A stretch of 64,000 nt of DNA from positions 2,974,820 through 3,038,819 of the forward strand of contig NC_090179.1 in assembly GCF_024679245.1 (NCBI RefSeq), in the 5' to 3' direction. The DNA is from Pseudorasbora parva. Taxonomy: Eukaryota > Chordata > Actinopteri > Cypriniformes > Gobionidae. Below the pieces are notes generated by a model. It ran no database searches. It was not told the origin of the DNA and worked only from the letters and a program-made list of their open reading frames with translations. Position 1 is the first letter of the stretch, and each line of letters starts with the position of its first letter. This document shows, one piece after another, positions 1-9,682 of the stretch. The position numbers and the translations under genes were made by a program.

Positions 1-345
1 CAGACGGGGCAGGATTTCTGAGAACAGAATCGTGGTTTCTGGGAAGAGTCTTAAGACCTTAACCTCATCACCCTTGATTTCCCTAAAGAAATCCAGGCGG
101 TTAAGGCCTTCCCGGCACAGACTCTTTCCGCCTAGGTGGATAACGAGAACCCGGGGTGGTGAAGCCGTCGCAGAGAGAGAACGCAGCACTGGAAGCAGGT
201 GCTCCCAGCGTCTGCCCTCTCTCCCTGCCCAAGTTACCTTGGCGCGAAGTCCAAGGTTCCTGTCTAGGCCCTTGCCGCGGATGTGCGACTCCAGCCTACG
301 AACAATAGAGCTGCCTACGATCCAAACTTCCTGTGTACCAGCCAT
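1..345 (-). CDS. SGNH-hydrolase-like ORF, 3' end outside window
   Basis: Reading the minus strand from the ATG at 343-345 gives 115 codons without a stop, running off the left edge. The start (MAGTQEVWIVGSSIVRRLES) has the shape of SGNH block I, with GSS in place of GDS. A later PRVLVIHLGG segment (about residues 70-79) matches the block where related fish proteins read GGND, but here it continues GGKS, so the usual Asn-Asp pair is not seen. Such domains are known from multicopy fish genes and retroelement ORFs (esterase ORFs of CR1/L2 LINEs, Ngaro elements). The catalytic Asp-His end would lie outside the window. Start codon choice is the first ATG; an upstream in-frame start is possible. 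No neighbour explains it. Confidence 0.55.
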   Translation of the reverse strand, partial: MAGTQEVWIVGSSIVRRLESHIRGKGLDRNLGLRAKVTWAGREGRRWEHLLPVLRSLSATASPPRVLVIHLGGKSLCREGLNRLDFFREIKGDEVKVLRLFPETTILFSEILPRL

Positions 346-841
346 CTCGAACTGTGCGGGTGCAGCAGTTACCAGTATTTATAATGAGCGCTGCACGTCA
401 TTGTCACGTGTCATTTCTACCCCCGCCCAGCAGCGCTTCGGAGCAGTTCAATGAATATCAAACGATTGCATATTAACTAATGTTTATGAATTATGACACT
501 TTTGACGTTGGTGTTTTTATATGGTAATTTAGACTTTTTAGAAAGCAAATTGTATGTCCCTCATCTAAAAACCAATGCACAGTCAATGCGCAGATTTTTC
601 AAAATAAGAGTTTCATTGCGTTTCAGTCTCGTATTTTAAAAGTCACACATTAAGCATACATTTTTCCCTGGTCATTACTGATTTTTTTTTTTTACACAAT
701 AAACTAAAATAAAAATATTACATTTCCATTTAAGATGTCACAAGCATATGATGCTAACAGGGATTTCAAAGAAATGCATTTCTTAAACTATACTGCACTA
801 TTATCACTTGGATTTGTAAAATTAAAGGCAAATTTCCCATT
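346..841. other. AT-rich spacer
   Basis: There is no convincing ORF. The stretch has short A/T runs (about 680-720) and ends at the Gypsy insertion site. The left part (346-460) may be 5' sequence of the SGNH-like gene. Confidence 0.5.
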
Positions 842-846
842 GACAT

Positions 847-982
847 TGTAGTGGCAGGTTATGGCCACATGGTGGGGCTAGGGTAAAAGGGGTTAAGGAA
901 CAACGAAGAAGAATAATAAAGAGTTCTCTGATTTCATCCAGTGAGTTGTGTCCTTGAATACAGAGTATAGAGGAACAATACA
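847..982 (+). repeat. 5' LTR of Gypsy element
   Basis: 136 bp, TG...CA termini, containing an AATAAA (within agaataataaag) that may serve as the polyadenylation signal. It is unusually short for a Gypsy LTR. Confidence 0.93.
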
Positions 983-993
983 TGGTGTCAGAA
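983..993 (+). other. Primer binding site
   Basis: TGGTGTCAGAA directly abuts the LTR. It would pair with a tRNA 3' end TTCTGACACCA, which fits vertebrate tRNA-Leu (probably CAA anticodon) from memory. The pairing beyond 11 nt is weak. Confidence 0.6.
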
Positions 994-1147
994 ACGGTTA
1001 ACCCACAACAGACAGAGTCTAGTGGCAAAGATAAGGGGTTGGAGCAGTTTAATGGTGTGTGGAGTAATAACAGGGGATCTGTGGAGCAAGAGAGAGTGAA
1101 GCAGCGAGAGCTAACATTAGGCTAGCGGCAAGCTAAAAGCACACAGT

Positions 1148-4100
1148 ATGGACCACATATTTACTATCACACCACCGGGACCATTCGATTTCGAGCCAAG
1201 CTCGTGGCCCACATGGATTAAAAGGTTTGAACGGTTCAGAATTGCATCTGGATTGAAAGAAAAAGACTGTGCATACCAGGTGAATTCCCTTATCTATACA
1301 ATGGGCGAGAAGGCTGACGATATTCTGAGCTCACTGCAGTTGACAGAAGAGAAAGACAAAGACTTTGATGAGGTAAAAAAGGCCTTTGATGGACATTTCG
1401 TAGGCGTGCATAATGTAATTTATGAACGAGCCAAGTTTAATAAAAGATGTCAAGAAGTCGGCGAAACTGCAGAAAACTTTATCACAACAGTGCACAAGCT
1501 AGCTGAACATTGCAAATTTGGCGTTTTGCGTGAGGAAATGATCCGAGACAGGATTGTGGTCGGCATACGTGATGCCAAATTGTCTGAGAAACTGCAGCTC
1601 AACCCAAAATTGGATTTAGCTACAGCTATAGTTCAAGTGAGGCAGCACGAGGAAGTAAAAAAGCAGCAAGCTGTTCTACGGTCAACTGAATCACCAGGAC
1701 AAATAGATGCACTGTCTCATAACAGTAAGAGACATCCTCAAAGAAAAAAATCTTTCCAACGAGGAAGCCATTATCAGCCTCAATCTACCGCAAACAAGTC
1801 AAGACAGTGTGGGAAATGTGGCAAAACCCCAAAACATTCTTGGACTGAATGCCCAGCAAAAGACGTTGAGTGTAGAAAATGTCAAAAGAAGGGACACTTT
1901 GCAGCGGTGTGCAGATCAGTTCAAAAGCTGGATTCAATTGATGAGGATGGAGCGGCTTATCTTGGGGCCGTTGACTATCCACAGTCATCCACATGGACTG
2001 AAATACTTACCATAAACGGCAGCCCATTGCGGTTTAAAGTTGACACGGGTGCGTCTGTGACAGCAATCCCAGAATCAGAATTCACACTGGATAGATATGG
2101 CAGACACTCAGCACCGCACAGACCACTACTGGGTCCCGCCAACCAACCCCTGGATGTTAAAGGGCAAGTGCATGCGGTTATTCAGAGAGGGGACAAAAAG
2201 ATTGAGGAGGAGGTGTTCATTGTGAAAGATTTGACCACTCCCTTATTAGGCCTTCCTGCTATCCGTAGACTGCAGATGATTCCTCAGCTCAATGGCATTG
2301 ATGATGCAGAGACTCACTTCCGCTCAACTTACCCAGATGTATTTAAAGGGCTGGGTAACCTTAAGGGGGAGTACAAAATTAAGCTTAGAGACAACGCAAC
2401 ACCCTATGCCCTCTCTGCACCACGACGTGTAGCCATTCCTCTCCGAGCCAAAGTCAAAGAGGAACTAGACCGGATGGAGAAGATGGGAGTCATAGCCCGT
2501 GTTGAAGAACCGACTGAATGGTGTGCGGGCATGGTCCCTATAGTGAAATCATCTGGGAAAATTCGCATTTGCGTCGACTTAACCCGTCTGAACGAGAGCG
2601 TCATCAGAGAGAGACATATCCTACCCGCAGTGGATGAGACACTGGCCAAGCTGGAAGGAGCCAGAGTCTTTACAAAGCTCGATGCGACATCAGGCTTCTG
2701 GCAGGTACCGCTCCACAAAGACTCAATGCTGTTGACCACGTTCATTACGCCAGAGGGGCGCTACTACTTCAAAAGGCTACCTTTTGGCATATCATCGGCG
2801 CCCGAACATTTCCAAAAGAAAATTTCTCAGCTGATTGATGGTGTGGACGGAGTCCTATGCCATGCTGACGATGTCCTTGTTATAGGAAGAGACCGGGCAG
2901 AGCACGATGACAGGCTGCACAGAGTGCTACAGAAATTCAGAGAGGCTGGGCTCACACTGAATGAGAAATGCCAATTTGCCATGTCAGAAATCCGCTTCCT
3001 GGGTCATGTTATAAATTCTCAAGGCATCAGAGCAGACCCGGGTAAAATAAAAGCAATCCATGACATGCCTGAGCCAAAGGATGTGGCAGATGTTCGTCGT
3101 TTTATGGGCATGGTGAACTTTGTAGGCAAATTTTCTCCACGCCTGCCTGATCTGACAAAGCCCATTCGTGACCTGTTAAAGACAGAGAACAGCTGGACAT
3201 GGGGAGCACCTCAACAGAAAGCATTTCTGGAGACAAAAAAAGAATTGGGGTCGGAGACAGTGCTAGCCCAGTACAGCACAAATCACGAAACCATGGTATC
3301 AGCTGATGCCTCTTCATATGGTCTAGGAGGGGTCTTGACACAAAAACAGACAGATGGTGAGTGGAGACCTGTTGTTTTCATTTCTAGAAGTCTGACTAAA
3401 ACCGAATCAAGATATGCCCAAATAGAAAAGGAGGCTCTAGCTGTGACCTGGGCATGCGAGCGCTTGCAAGGATACTTGAGTGGACTGGATTTTACCATAA
3501 GAACCGACCACAAGCCACTTATAACACTTCTGAAGTCCAGAGCATTGGATGACCTCCCACCAAGGATTATCAGATTCAGACTCAGGCTGCTCAGATTTAA
3601 TTTTAACATCATTCATGTCCCGGGTAAAAATCTGATAACAGCTGATGCCCTGTCCAGAGCGCCTCTTCCAGCCACAGCTACAGAAGCGGAGCAAGACCTG
3701 GAAAGAGAATGCAAAGCTTATCTGGACAGTGTGGTAGAAAGTTTGCCAGCCACACCGACAAAGCTGGAACAGATTAAGAGTGCACAAACTTCAGATAACA
3801 TCTGTAAACGTCTCAGCCGATACATTGCAAATGGCTGGCCGGGACACAGACGAGATGTGCATGAGCAGCTACTACCCTACTGGCCCAATAGGTCAGTCTT
3901 GCATGAAGGAGGAGGACTGCTCATGAAAGGAGAGAGACTCATAATCCCTGAGTGCATGAGACCTGACATCCTGCAGAGACTGCATCAGGGACATCAAGGT
4001 ATCAACAAGTGTCTAGCTAGGGCCAGAGAATCAGTCTGGTGGCCAGGTATCACATCTGCAGTAAAGCAAATGATTGAGAGATGTGAGATTTGTGCAAGCG

Positions 4101-4939
4101 AAGCTCAAATATCAGTCGAGCCTCTACTCACGACTGAACTCCCAAGCAGACCATGGCAGAGAGTCGCAGCTGATCTTTTCCAGTGGCAGAATGGGAACTA
4201 TCTAGTCATGATAGACTATTTCTCTCGATATATTGAGGTTTGCTCTCTGCAGGGCAGCACATCAGCAAAACAGACAATTGCCAGATTTAAAGCTGTGTTT
4301 GCCAGATACGGATGTCCAGAGGTGCTGGTCACAGACAATGGTCCTCAATTCTCCTGTCATGAATTTGCTCAATTTGCACAGGACTATGACTTTACCCATG
4401 TGACAAGCAGTCCCTGTTACCCCCGCAGCAATGGGGAGGCGGAACGGGCTGTCAGAACTGTGAAATCCCTTTTAGGAAAAGAGGGAGATTTCCACAAAGC
4501 TCTGCTGGCCTATAGGGCCACTCCATTGGCACATGGGAGCTCCCCAGCACAATTACTGATGGGGAGGAGAATCAGAACACCAGTTCCAGTGTCACCGGAA
4601 CAGTTACAACCACATTGGCCTGATCTTGATAGATTCCGAGAAAAGGATGCCGTGTTGAAACTGCAACAACAACAAACATTCAACCGGAGACACCGTGTTC
4701 AAGTCTTACCACCTCTCCAGCTGGGACAGCGTGTATGGATCAAACCTACAAGCACAAAAGGGACAGTTGTTAGTACTGCACCTACTCCACGTTCCTACGA
4801 GGTGGAGACTCTGGGTGGAAGACGGCTGCGACGCAATCGTTCGCACCTCAGGAAAGTTCCGATGCCTCCTGCACCAGGTGAAATGACGATGACTAGGTCA
4901 GGGAGGCTGTCTAAGGCTCCTGAGAGACTAGACCTTTGA
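1148..4939 (+). CDS. Gag-Pol polyprotein of Ty3/Gypsy retrotransposon
   Basis: A single 1263-residue ORF from the first ATG after the primer site; no frameshift separates gag from pol. Residues 1-190 are a capsid-like Gag. Two Cys/His knuckles follow at about 221-235 (CxxC...H....C) and 242-255 (CRKCQKKGHFAAVC). The aspartic protease has VDTGAS at 298-303. Reverse transcriptase spans about 430-620 and has HADD (572-575) where YxDD is usual; an aromatic-to-His change here is seen in K02A2.6-like relatives. RNase H carries D720, E761 and D787. Integrase has an HHCC-type finger (about 946-982, ending CEIC) and the D1009, D1063, E1099 triad, the last two spaced by 35. The tail has no clear chromodomain. 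No env follows. The copy looks competent for its own retrotransposition machinery (inference); expression is not shown. Confidence 0.95.
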   Translation: MDHIFTITPPGPFDFEPSSWPTWIKRFERFRIASGLKEKDCAYQVNSLIYTMGEKADDILSSLQLTEEKDKDFDEVKKAFDGHFVGVHNVIYERAKFNKRCQEVGETAENFITTVHKLAEHCKFGVLREEMIRDRIVVGIRDAKLSEKLQLNPKLDLATAIVQVRQHEEVKKQQAVLRSTESPGQIDALSHNSKRHPQRKKSFQRGSHYQPQSTANKSRQCGKCGKTPKHSWTECPAKDVECRKCQKKGHFAAVCRSVQKLDSIDEDGAAYLGAVDYPQSSTWTEILTINGSPLRFKVDTGASVTAIPESEFTLDRYGRHSAPHRPLLGPANQPLDVKGQVHAVIQRGDKKIEEEVFIVKDLTTPLLGLPAIRRLQMIPQLNGIDDAETHFRSTYPDVFKGLGNLKGEYKIKLRDNATPYALSAPRRVAIPLRAKVKEELDRMEKMGVIARVEEPTEWCAGMVPIVKSSGKIRICVDLTRLNESVIRERHILPAVDETLAKLEGARVFTKLDATSGFWQVPLHKDSMLLTTFITPEGRYYFKRLPFGISSAPEHFQKKISQLIDGVDGVLCHADDVLVIGRDRAEHDDRLHRVLQKFREAGLTLNEKCQFAMSEIRFLGHVINSQGIRADPGKIKAIHDMPEPKDVADVRRFMGMVNFVGKFSPRLPDLTKPIRDLLKTENSWTWGAPQQKAFLETKKELGSETVLAQYSTNHETMVSADASSYGLGGVLTQKQTDGEWRPVVFISRSLTKTESRYAQIEKEALAVTWACERLQGYLSGLDFTIRTDHKPLITLLKSRALDDLPPRIIRFRLRLLRFNFNIIHVPGKNLITADALSRAPLPATATEAEQDLERECKAYLDSVVESLPATPTKLEQIKSAQTSDNICKRLSRYIANGWPGHRRDVHEQLLPYWPNRSVLHEGGGLLMKGERLIIPECMRPDILQRLHQGHQGINKCLARARESVWWPGITSAVKQMIERCEICASEAQISVEPLLTTELPSRPWQRVAADLFQWQNGNYLVMIDYFSRYIEVCSLQGSTSAKQTIARFKAVFARYGCPEVLVTDNGPQFSCHEFAQFAQDYDFTHVTSSPCYPRSNGEAERAVRTVKSLLGKEGDFHKALLAYRATPLAHGSSPAQLLMGRRIRTPVPVSPEQLQPHWPDLDRFREKDAVLKLQQQQTFNRRHRVQVLPPLQLGQRVWIKPTSTKGTVVSTAPTPRSYEVETLGGRRLRRNRSHLRKVPMPPAPGEMTMTRSGRLSKAPERLDL

Positions 4940-5255
4940 ACGTGAAACATATGCATACTCACCTCAGAGAAAAGGAAAGAAAGAGTCATAATTTTCAATT
5001 TGGAAAGTTAAATGTGTATTAGAAAAGACATGTTTGACGTATTTAAGTTTACAGTTTCTTTAAGATAAAGTCTACATAAGAGCTACTGTGAAGTACAATA
5101 TCTTCTGTTAGTTTCTCAGGTTACACTTTTAAGTTAAAGAGGATTTGAAGGAATTTGTACATTTATAGAATAAGTGAACGAAATAACGAGAGTGGACATT
5201 TGTTAAAGGTATTCCATCACTTTTAAGTTCTGTTAAAACAAGTGCACCTTCATCT

Positions 5256-5267
5256 AAAAGGGGGAGA
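5256..5267 (+). other. Polypurine tract
   Basis: Twelve purines (AAAAGGGGGAGA) end one base before the 3' LTR, the expected plus-strand primer. Confidence 0.85.
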
Positions 5268-5403
5268 TGTAGTGGCAGGTTATGGCCACATGGTGGGGCT
5301 AGGGTAAAAGGGGTTAAGGAACAACGAAGAAGAATAATAAAGAGTTCTCTGATTTCATCCAGTGAGTTGTGTCCTTGAATACAGAGTATAGAGGAACAAT
5401 ACA
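5268..5403 (+). repeat. 3' LTR of Gypsy element
   Basis: 136 bp, apparently identical to the copy at 847-982, followed by the GACAT target duplication. Confidence 0.93.
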
Positions 5404-5408
5404 GACAT

Positions 5409-6284
5409 GCATTTCAGCAGCAAATCACACATCATTTAAATATCCTTTATTGGTGTGAAAATAACCCAAAATGCATGAAAATCACATACAAATTATATTT
5501 TATTTTAAATGACTTTGATAAGTTAATTTAAATTTCATTACTATGGCTGGTCATTTGCCATTTTATCACAAACATTCCACGCCACAGACACTGATGAAAT
5601 CTACAAGTATGCCCGACAGAAACTGATGATTACATATTTCAAATGATAGTTTGTTAGCATGAAGTAAGACTGATGGATGTTTACTGTGCAGTGAACACTG
5701 AACAAATACTCATTGGATATGTGAGTTTAAATTAGTTTGAAGCACAGACATGTATATAACAAGTATATAAAAAGCCATTTTAAAGGACCATCTGTCACTA
5801 TACCTGGATCTCTGTAGTTCAACATTTATTGTTAATTGAGGCTGGTAAATTAGTTTTACTGAGGAAATACTATACAGCATCAGATTTAAACCCAGAACAT
5901 TTTTTTTTCTCACCATCACATTCAGAAGCATACATTTACAAAATGGATATATGTACTGATTCACTTACATGAGGAGTCCCAGGAATGTATTATAGTTGAT
6001 CTAAGGATGATAAGCATTAAACATGACTCTCAATTTCATTACTATGGCTGGTCATTTGCCAATTTATTACAAACGTCAGATGTTGATGTAATGCACAAGT
6101 ATGCCTGTTGGAAACTGAGAATTGAATGGATAGTTTTGCATGTAACAACCACACAATATTTGATTATAAAATGATTAAGAAAGACAAAACCAAGTAATTA
6201 CGTTCAAAATGTACTTTTATTTAATTAATGCCAATTTGGATCGCACTTAGTCTGGAACCTCACCCTAAAGCAAGCCGCTTACTC
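5409..6284. repeat. AT-rich spacer with a diverged direct repeat
   Basis: No gene seen. Segments 5531-5653 and 6031-6136 are diverged direct copies: both start aatttcattactatggctgg and later share caagtatgcc and gatagtttt. The sequence between them is unrelated. Origin unknown. Confidence 0.5.
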
Positions 6285-6287
6285 TTA

Positions 6288-6442
6288 CAGCCGTTTCACA
6301 CTGCAAGCTTGAGCAGCGCATGAGCAGTGTATATGTTTTTCAGTGTGCATGACAAGCAAAGAGTGCATTCACACAGAGAGTGTGTGTAGTTTTGCTGACG
6401 TGAAGCTCCTGCTCTGCTCATGCTTGCAGTGTGAAACGGCCG
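6288..6442. mobile_element. PIF/Harbinger-type MITE, 155 bp
   Basis: Inverted ends share GCCGTTTCACACTGCAAGC (left 6290-6308, right 6422-6440). The flanks are TTA on both sides (6285-6287, 6443-6445), the trinucleotide target duplication of PIF/Harbinger elements. It has no coding capacity. Confidence 0.75.
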
Positions 6443-6445
6443 TTA

Positions 6446-6882
6446 GGGATCACTGGAACACACAAGCCTTTCCACCAACGACAAGGTGGCGATCCTTGGA
6501 AAGGAACATTCACTCTCCATTCATTCTTTATCTAACACACTCACTCTCTCACACACAAACAAACGCACAGTCTATAACAAACGCATACACACTCACATGC
6601 ACACAAGGAGACAAAAAAACAGGTTAGTATTACACATTATTTGTTTGCATTTGTATTACCTTAAAATCAAACTAAATGAACCAAACCTGAGTATGGACAT
6701 GCCCAGTGCTGACATACTCTACCCCTGTGCTACCTCTGCTTGTAGAGTCTTTAGCGTTGTCCTCAATGCCATACACATGTTGGTCCTGTCCCCTGGGCAT
6801 GAAATTGAGAAATGAATATTGGGATCACTAAAAACACAAGTACTAAAAAAAAAATGTAAGAGATAAATAAAAGTAAACTCAC
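6446..6882. other. Low-complexity CA-rich spacer
   Basis: Repeated cactc/acacac tracts at about 6505-6615, then unremarkable sequence. No gene recognised. Confidence 0.5.
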
Positions 6883-7130
6883 CACAAAACCTTGCAGAAA
6901 GAAATGAGCCCATATATTGGTGTCCAGCTTCTTCTCAGACATTCTGACTTCAAATGGACGGTTTCTGAAAGACATCAAAACCAATATTAGATTTAACAGT
7001 TTCCACCAAATATGGTTATGATGTGCAGTGGTACAGTGACTTAAGTGAGATGTTTAAACACTTAGCTTTACATGGTATTGCACACTGATATCCGGTCACA
7101 GACAACACTGCTGTCGTCTCTAAATTCTTC
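6883..7130 (-). CDS. Candidate two-exon gene fragment
   Basis: Two possible minus-strand exons: 7130-7072 (after an AG at 7132-7131, before GTAAAG) and 6964-6883 (after TTTCAG, before GTGAGT). They join in phase (2 nt + 1 nt) and give a continuous peptide beginning EEFRDDSSVV and containing MSEKKLDTNIWAHFFLQG. I do not recognise the family. No start or end exon was found, so this may be a gene relic or a chance alignment of splice-like signals. Confidence 0.3.
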
Positions 7131-7479
7131 CTGCACATATCAACAACAGGATAAAAGGGGACTCCATAAAATGCATCAAATACAAATTGCCACAAATTCA
7201 ACTTAAAACTTGTATTATAAGGTCAAAAATCACAACACGCTTATTTTGGTAACGAACGTCACAAAACCTCGACACGACCGTACAACGCACCATCAAACTG
7301 CAAACCGGCCATATGCGCCAACCATAGCATAGACAGACGTAGCCCCACTGTTCAGTGACAATGTTCCGTATTGCTTATCAACACGACCATATGCGCCAAC
7401 CCGTGGTATTAAAAGGCTGCTGCCCCACTGCTGATGTTAATGCCGCAATCAGTGGCCACGGTTCCGTATGGCATTCTGT
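7131..7479. repeat. Spacer with diverged tandem unit at Helentron 3' flank
   Basis: Two diverged copies of a roughly 80-90 bp unit (near 7302-7380 and 7381-7470) share ccatatgcgccaac, gccccactg and gttccgta. This may be the Helentron 3' end region; I could not place the terminus. Confidence 0.4.
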
Positions 7480-8802
7480 TCTAAAACGCGCAACAATAGC
7501 CATCTACGCAAAATACAGTACACCGGATTATGATAGCTATGATAATCTATGTAACACACCCGCCTGAAGGCACAAATCCGGATGAGTGACGTAGATATGA
7601 TCCAGGAGTGTGCGCTTTTTGGTCGTTGCTGTGGTGATCAGTTGCGCGTATCCCTTTGACTGGAACAATTCCAAAACCGCTTTTTTCCCCATACCCAAGA
7701 GGTCCTCGTTGAAGTCGCCACAGACAATGACGGGATGTTTTTCCACGATCTCCAAATAATCTAAGGGTGCGTTCACACTTGTCATGTTTGGTTCGATTAA
7801 AACAAACCCTGGTGCGATTGCTCGGTTAGTGCGGTTCATTTGAACATATGTGAACGCTGCCATCCGAACCCTGGTGCGCACCAAACAAGCGGACCGAGAC
7901 TGCTAAAAAGATGGGTCTCGGTCCGCTTCCAAACGAACTCTGTTGCGGTTCGATTGATATATAAAAATAAATCAAAAATAATGCCATATGTACACGCATA
8001 AAATGCCCGCGCGTGTAATCCGCATACAGCATTGTTTTGAATGTTCGGTAAGCGAGCTCCTACATCATATAAACCGACCAATCAGGTTGTTACCGTCTCC
8101 CTATGCCTTTGGTTCGGTAACTTTAGGTTCGCTGTTAAAAATGCCTGTGTTAACGCTAAGCGGACCAGGACTATTATGTTTTGTTTTTGTTTTTTGGTCC
8201 GGACCAAACTAACCGAACTACAAGTGTGTACGCACCCTAAAAGGCTCCTCACATTCTCCAAAAAGTCTTCAAGCCTATAGCTCGGTGGCCGGTAGATGGC
8301 GACAATCGTCAATAGGACGGGACTGTTCACTTTGATGACGATCGGTCACATTTTGTATAAATTGCCTAGGCTGAGCTGAAATATGCTCTTTACAAAATAT
8401 GACGACGCCACCTCCATCTTTCCTTGCAATTTCTTGATGAGTCGAGTAGGAAACTTGTCTATTTCGCATAAATGCGTTGTATCCTTGCAACTGCAGATGG
8501 GGTGAAATTAACGATCCGGTCAGGTGAGTTTCCGTCAAGCAAAGAATATCTGCCAAAAGCAGTTCGAGGTGTCGTCTGATATCTTCGATGTGGGATGACA
8601 GTCCCTCCGTGTTGTGGTGGATGATTTTGAAGTTCTGATCCACTTCAGTCCCCCTCGTCTTCAGCAAAAGCGGCATGATTCCGTCAAACGACGCTCGTGT
8701 CATATTCCGCAACGAGGCCGTGACCGCAGAATGAGCATAAATCTTTTTTTCGTTGGAGTCCGTGATGTGCAATCCACGGAGCGAGGTCGCACCCTTCTGC
8801 GG
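7480..8802 (-). pseudogene. Helentron helicase C-end and AP-like endonuclease
   Basis: From 8802 down, the frame gives the helicase end (TSLRGLHITDSNEKKIYAHS) and the endonuclease start (FKIIHHNTEGLSSHIEDI, then ILCLTETHL). After a Harbinger MITE (7765-8237) it resumes with DYLEIVEKHPVIVCGDFNED and LLDHIYVTHPD. Near 7510-7530 the final catalytic block reads SYHNPVYC where SDH is expected, in a shifted frame. The GDFN and TET motifs are those of exonuclease/endonuclease/phosphatase domains. The helicase jumps from NPNAGKN (at the LINE junction) to TSLRGL, so an internal stretch of helicase is missing. Broken by the MITE, frameshifts and that deletion. Confidence 0.8.
7765..8237. mobile_element. 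PIF/Harbinger-type MITE, 473 bp (copy 1)
   Basis: Ends GGGTGCGTTCACACTTG and CAAGTGTGTACGCACCC are near-perfect inverted repeats, flanked by TAA (7762-7764, 8238-8240). It splits the Helentron endonuclease. A longer relative sits at 36428-37487. Confidence 0.88.
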
Positions 8803-8810
8803 TGATTCTT

Positions 8811-9682
8811 CAATCAATCAATCAATCAATCAACTTTATTTATATAGCGCTTTTACAATCACGATTGTGTCAAAGCAGCTTCACAGTGTCAAACAGGGTA
8901 ATATTGCGACAAAATTAGATTTGGCTGTACAGTCGTTCTGGAGAAAACAGTGATGTTATCAGCTTATTTTAATTTATCATATAGCGACAATGTTGGCAGA
9001 TCAGTATTATAGTTTATAGAATTAAATAAGACCTAATTCATATATTTTATTTGTATAATAAGTTGAATAACTTTAATCATATTTTTAGTGTCCCCAACTG
9101 AGCAAGCCAAGCCAAAGGCGACAGTGGCAAGGAACCAAAACTCCATCGGGGCATGATGGAGAAAAATAAACCTTGGGAGAAACCAGACTCAGTCGGGGTG
9201 CCAGTTCTCCTCTGGCCTATTAACACACCGTGTAAGATTATTATTCTGGCAACCTTACAGGTCGGAAATCATATTAGATCGGATTATTCAAAATTTTCAG
9301 GGTATCACGGAAGAGACAGATTTATTTAGGATGGGGCGTCAATTACACAAGAGTATGAATACATGAAAGATCGGAATTATTGCGCCGAAGACGGGTTTTG
9401 AGCATGTCGTGCCAGTGAGGCAAATTCGGAGGAGACACCATTTGACACGGCTCAGCAGACACTCCAGGATGCGTTGGTCATGTCCAGGCAGGTCCACCAT
9501 CCGATCCGGACAGGGCCCAGATCCGGGATAAACAGAGAGACTAACATTAGCGTAGATGTCACTCTTTTTATGATGTAACTAGTACATCAGGTGTTATGGG
9601 AAGTGTTCCCGGTTCCGGCTGACCTAGTTAATGCAGCCTAACAATCAGTCAATTGATCTGAATAATGAAAGTTAAAAATGTT
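8811..9682 (-). repeat. L2-like LINE 3' UTR and (TTGA)n tail
   Basis: 872 bp between the ORF2 stop and the tail. The distal 250 bp recurs at 46625-46908, so this is a family 3' end that mobilises as short copies. It ends in tandem TTGA units. Confidence 0.85.

Larger units (their letters stand above)
847..5403 (+). mobile_element. Complete Ty3/Gypsy LTR retrotransposon
   Basis: The element is bounded by two LTRs (847-982 and 5268-5403) that start TGTAGTGG and end CAATACA and look identical base for base. It is flanked by the same 5-bp target duplication, GACAT, at 842-846 and 5404-5408. It has a primer site right after the 5' LTR, a polypurine tract just before the 3' LTR, and one uninterrupted gag-pol ORF without env. 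Identical LTRs and an intact TSD indicate a recent insertion (inference). The gag-pol layout resembles the Mag-like/K02A2.6-like group of Gypsy elements. Confidence 0.95.
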
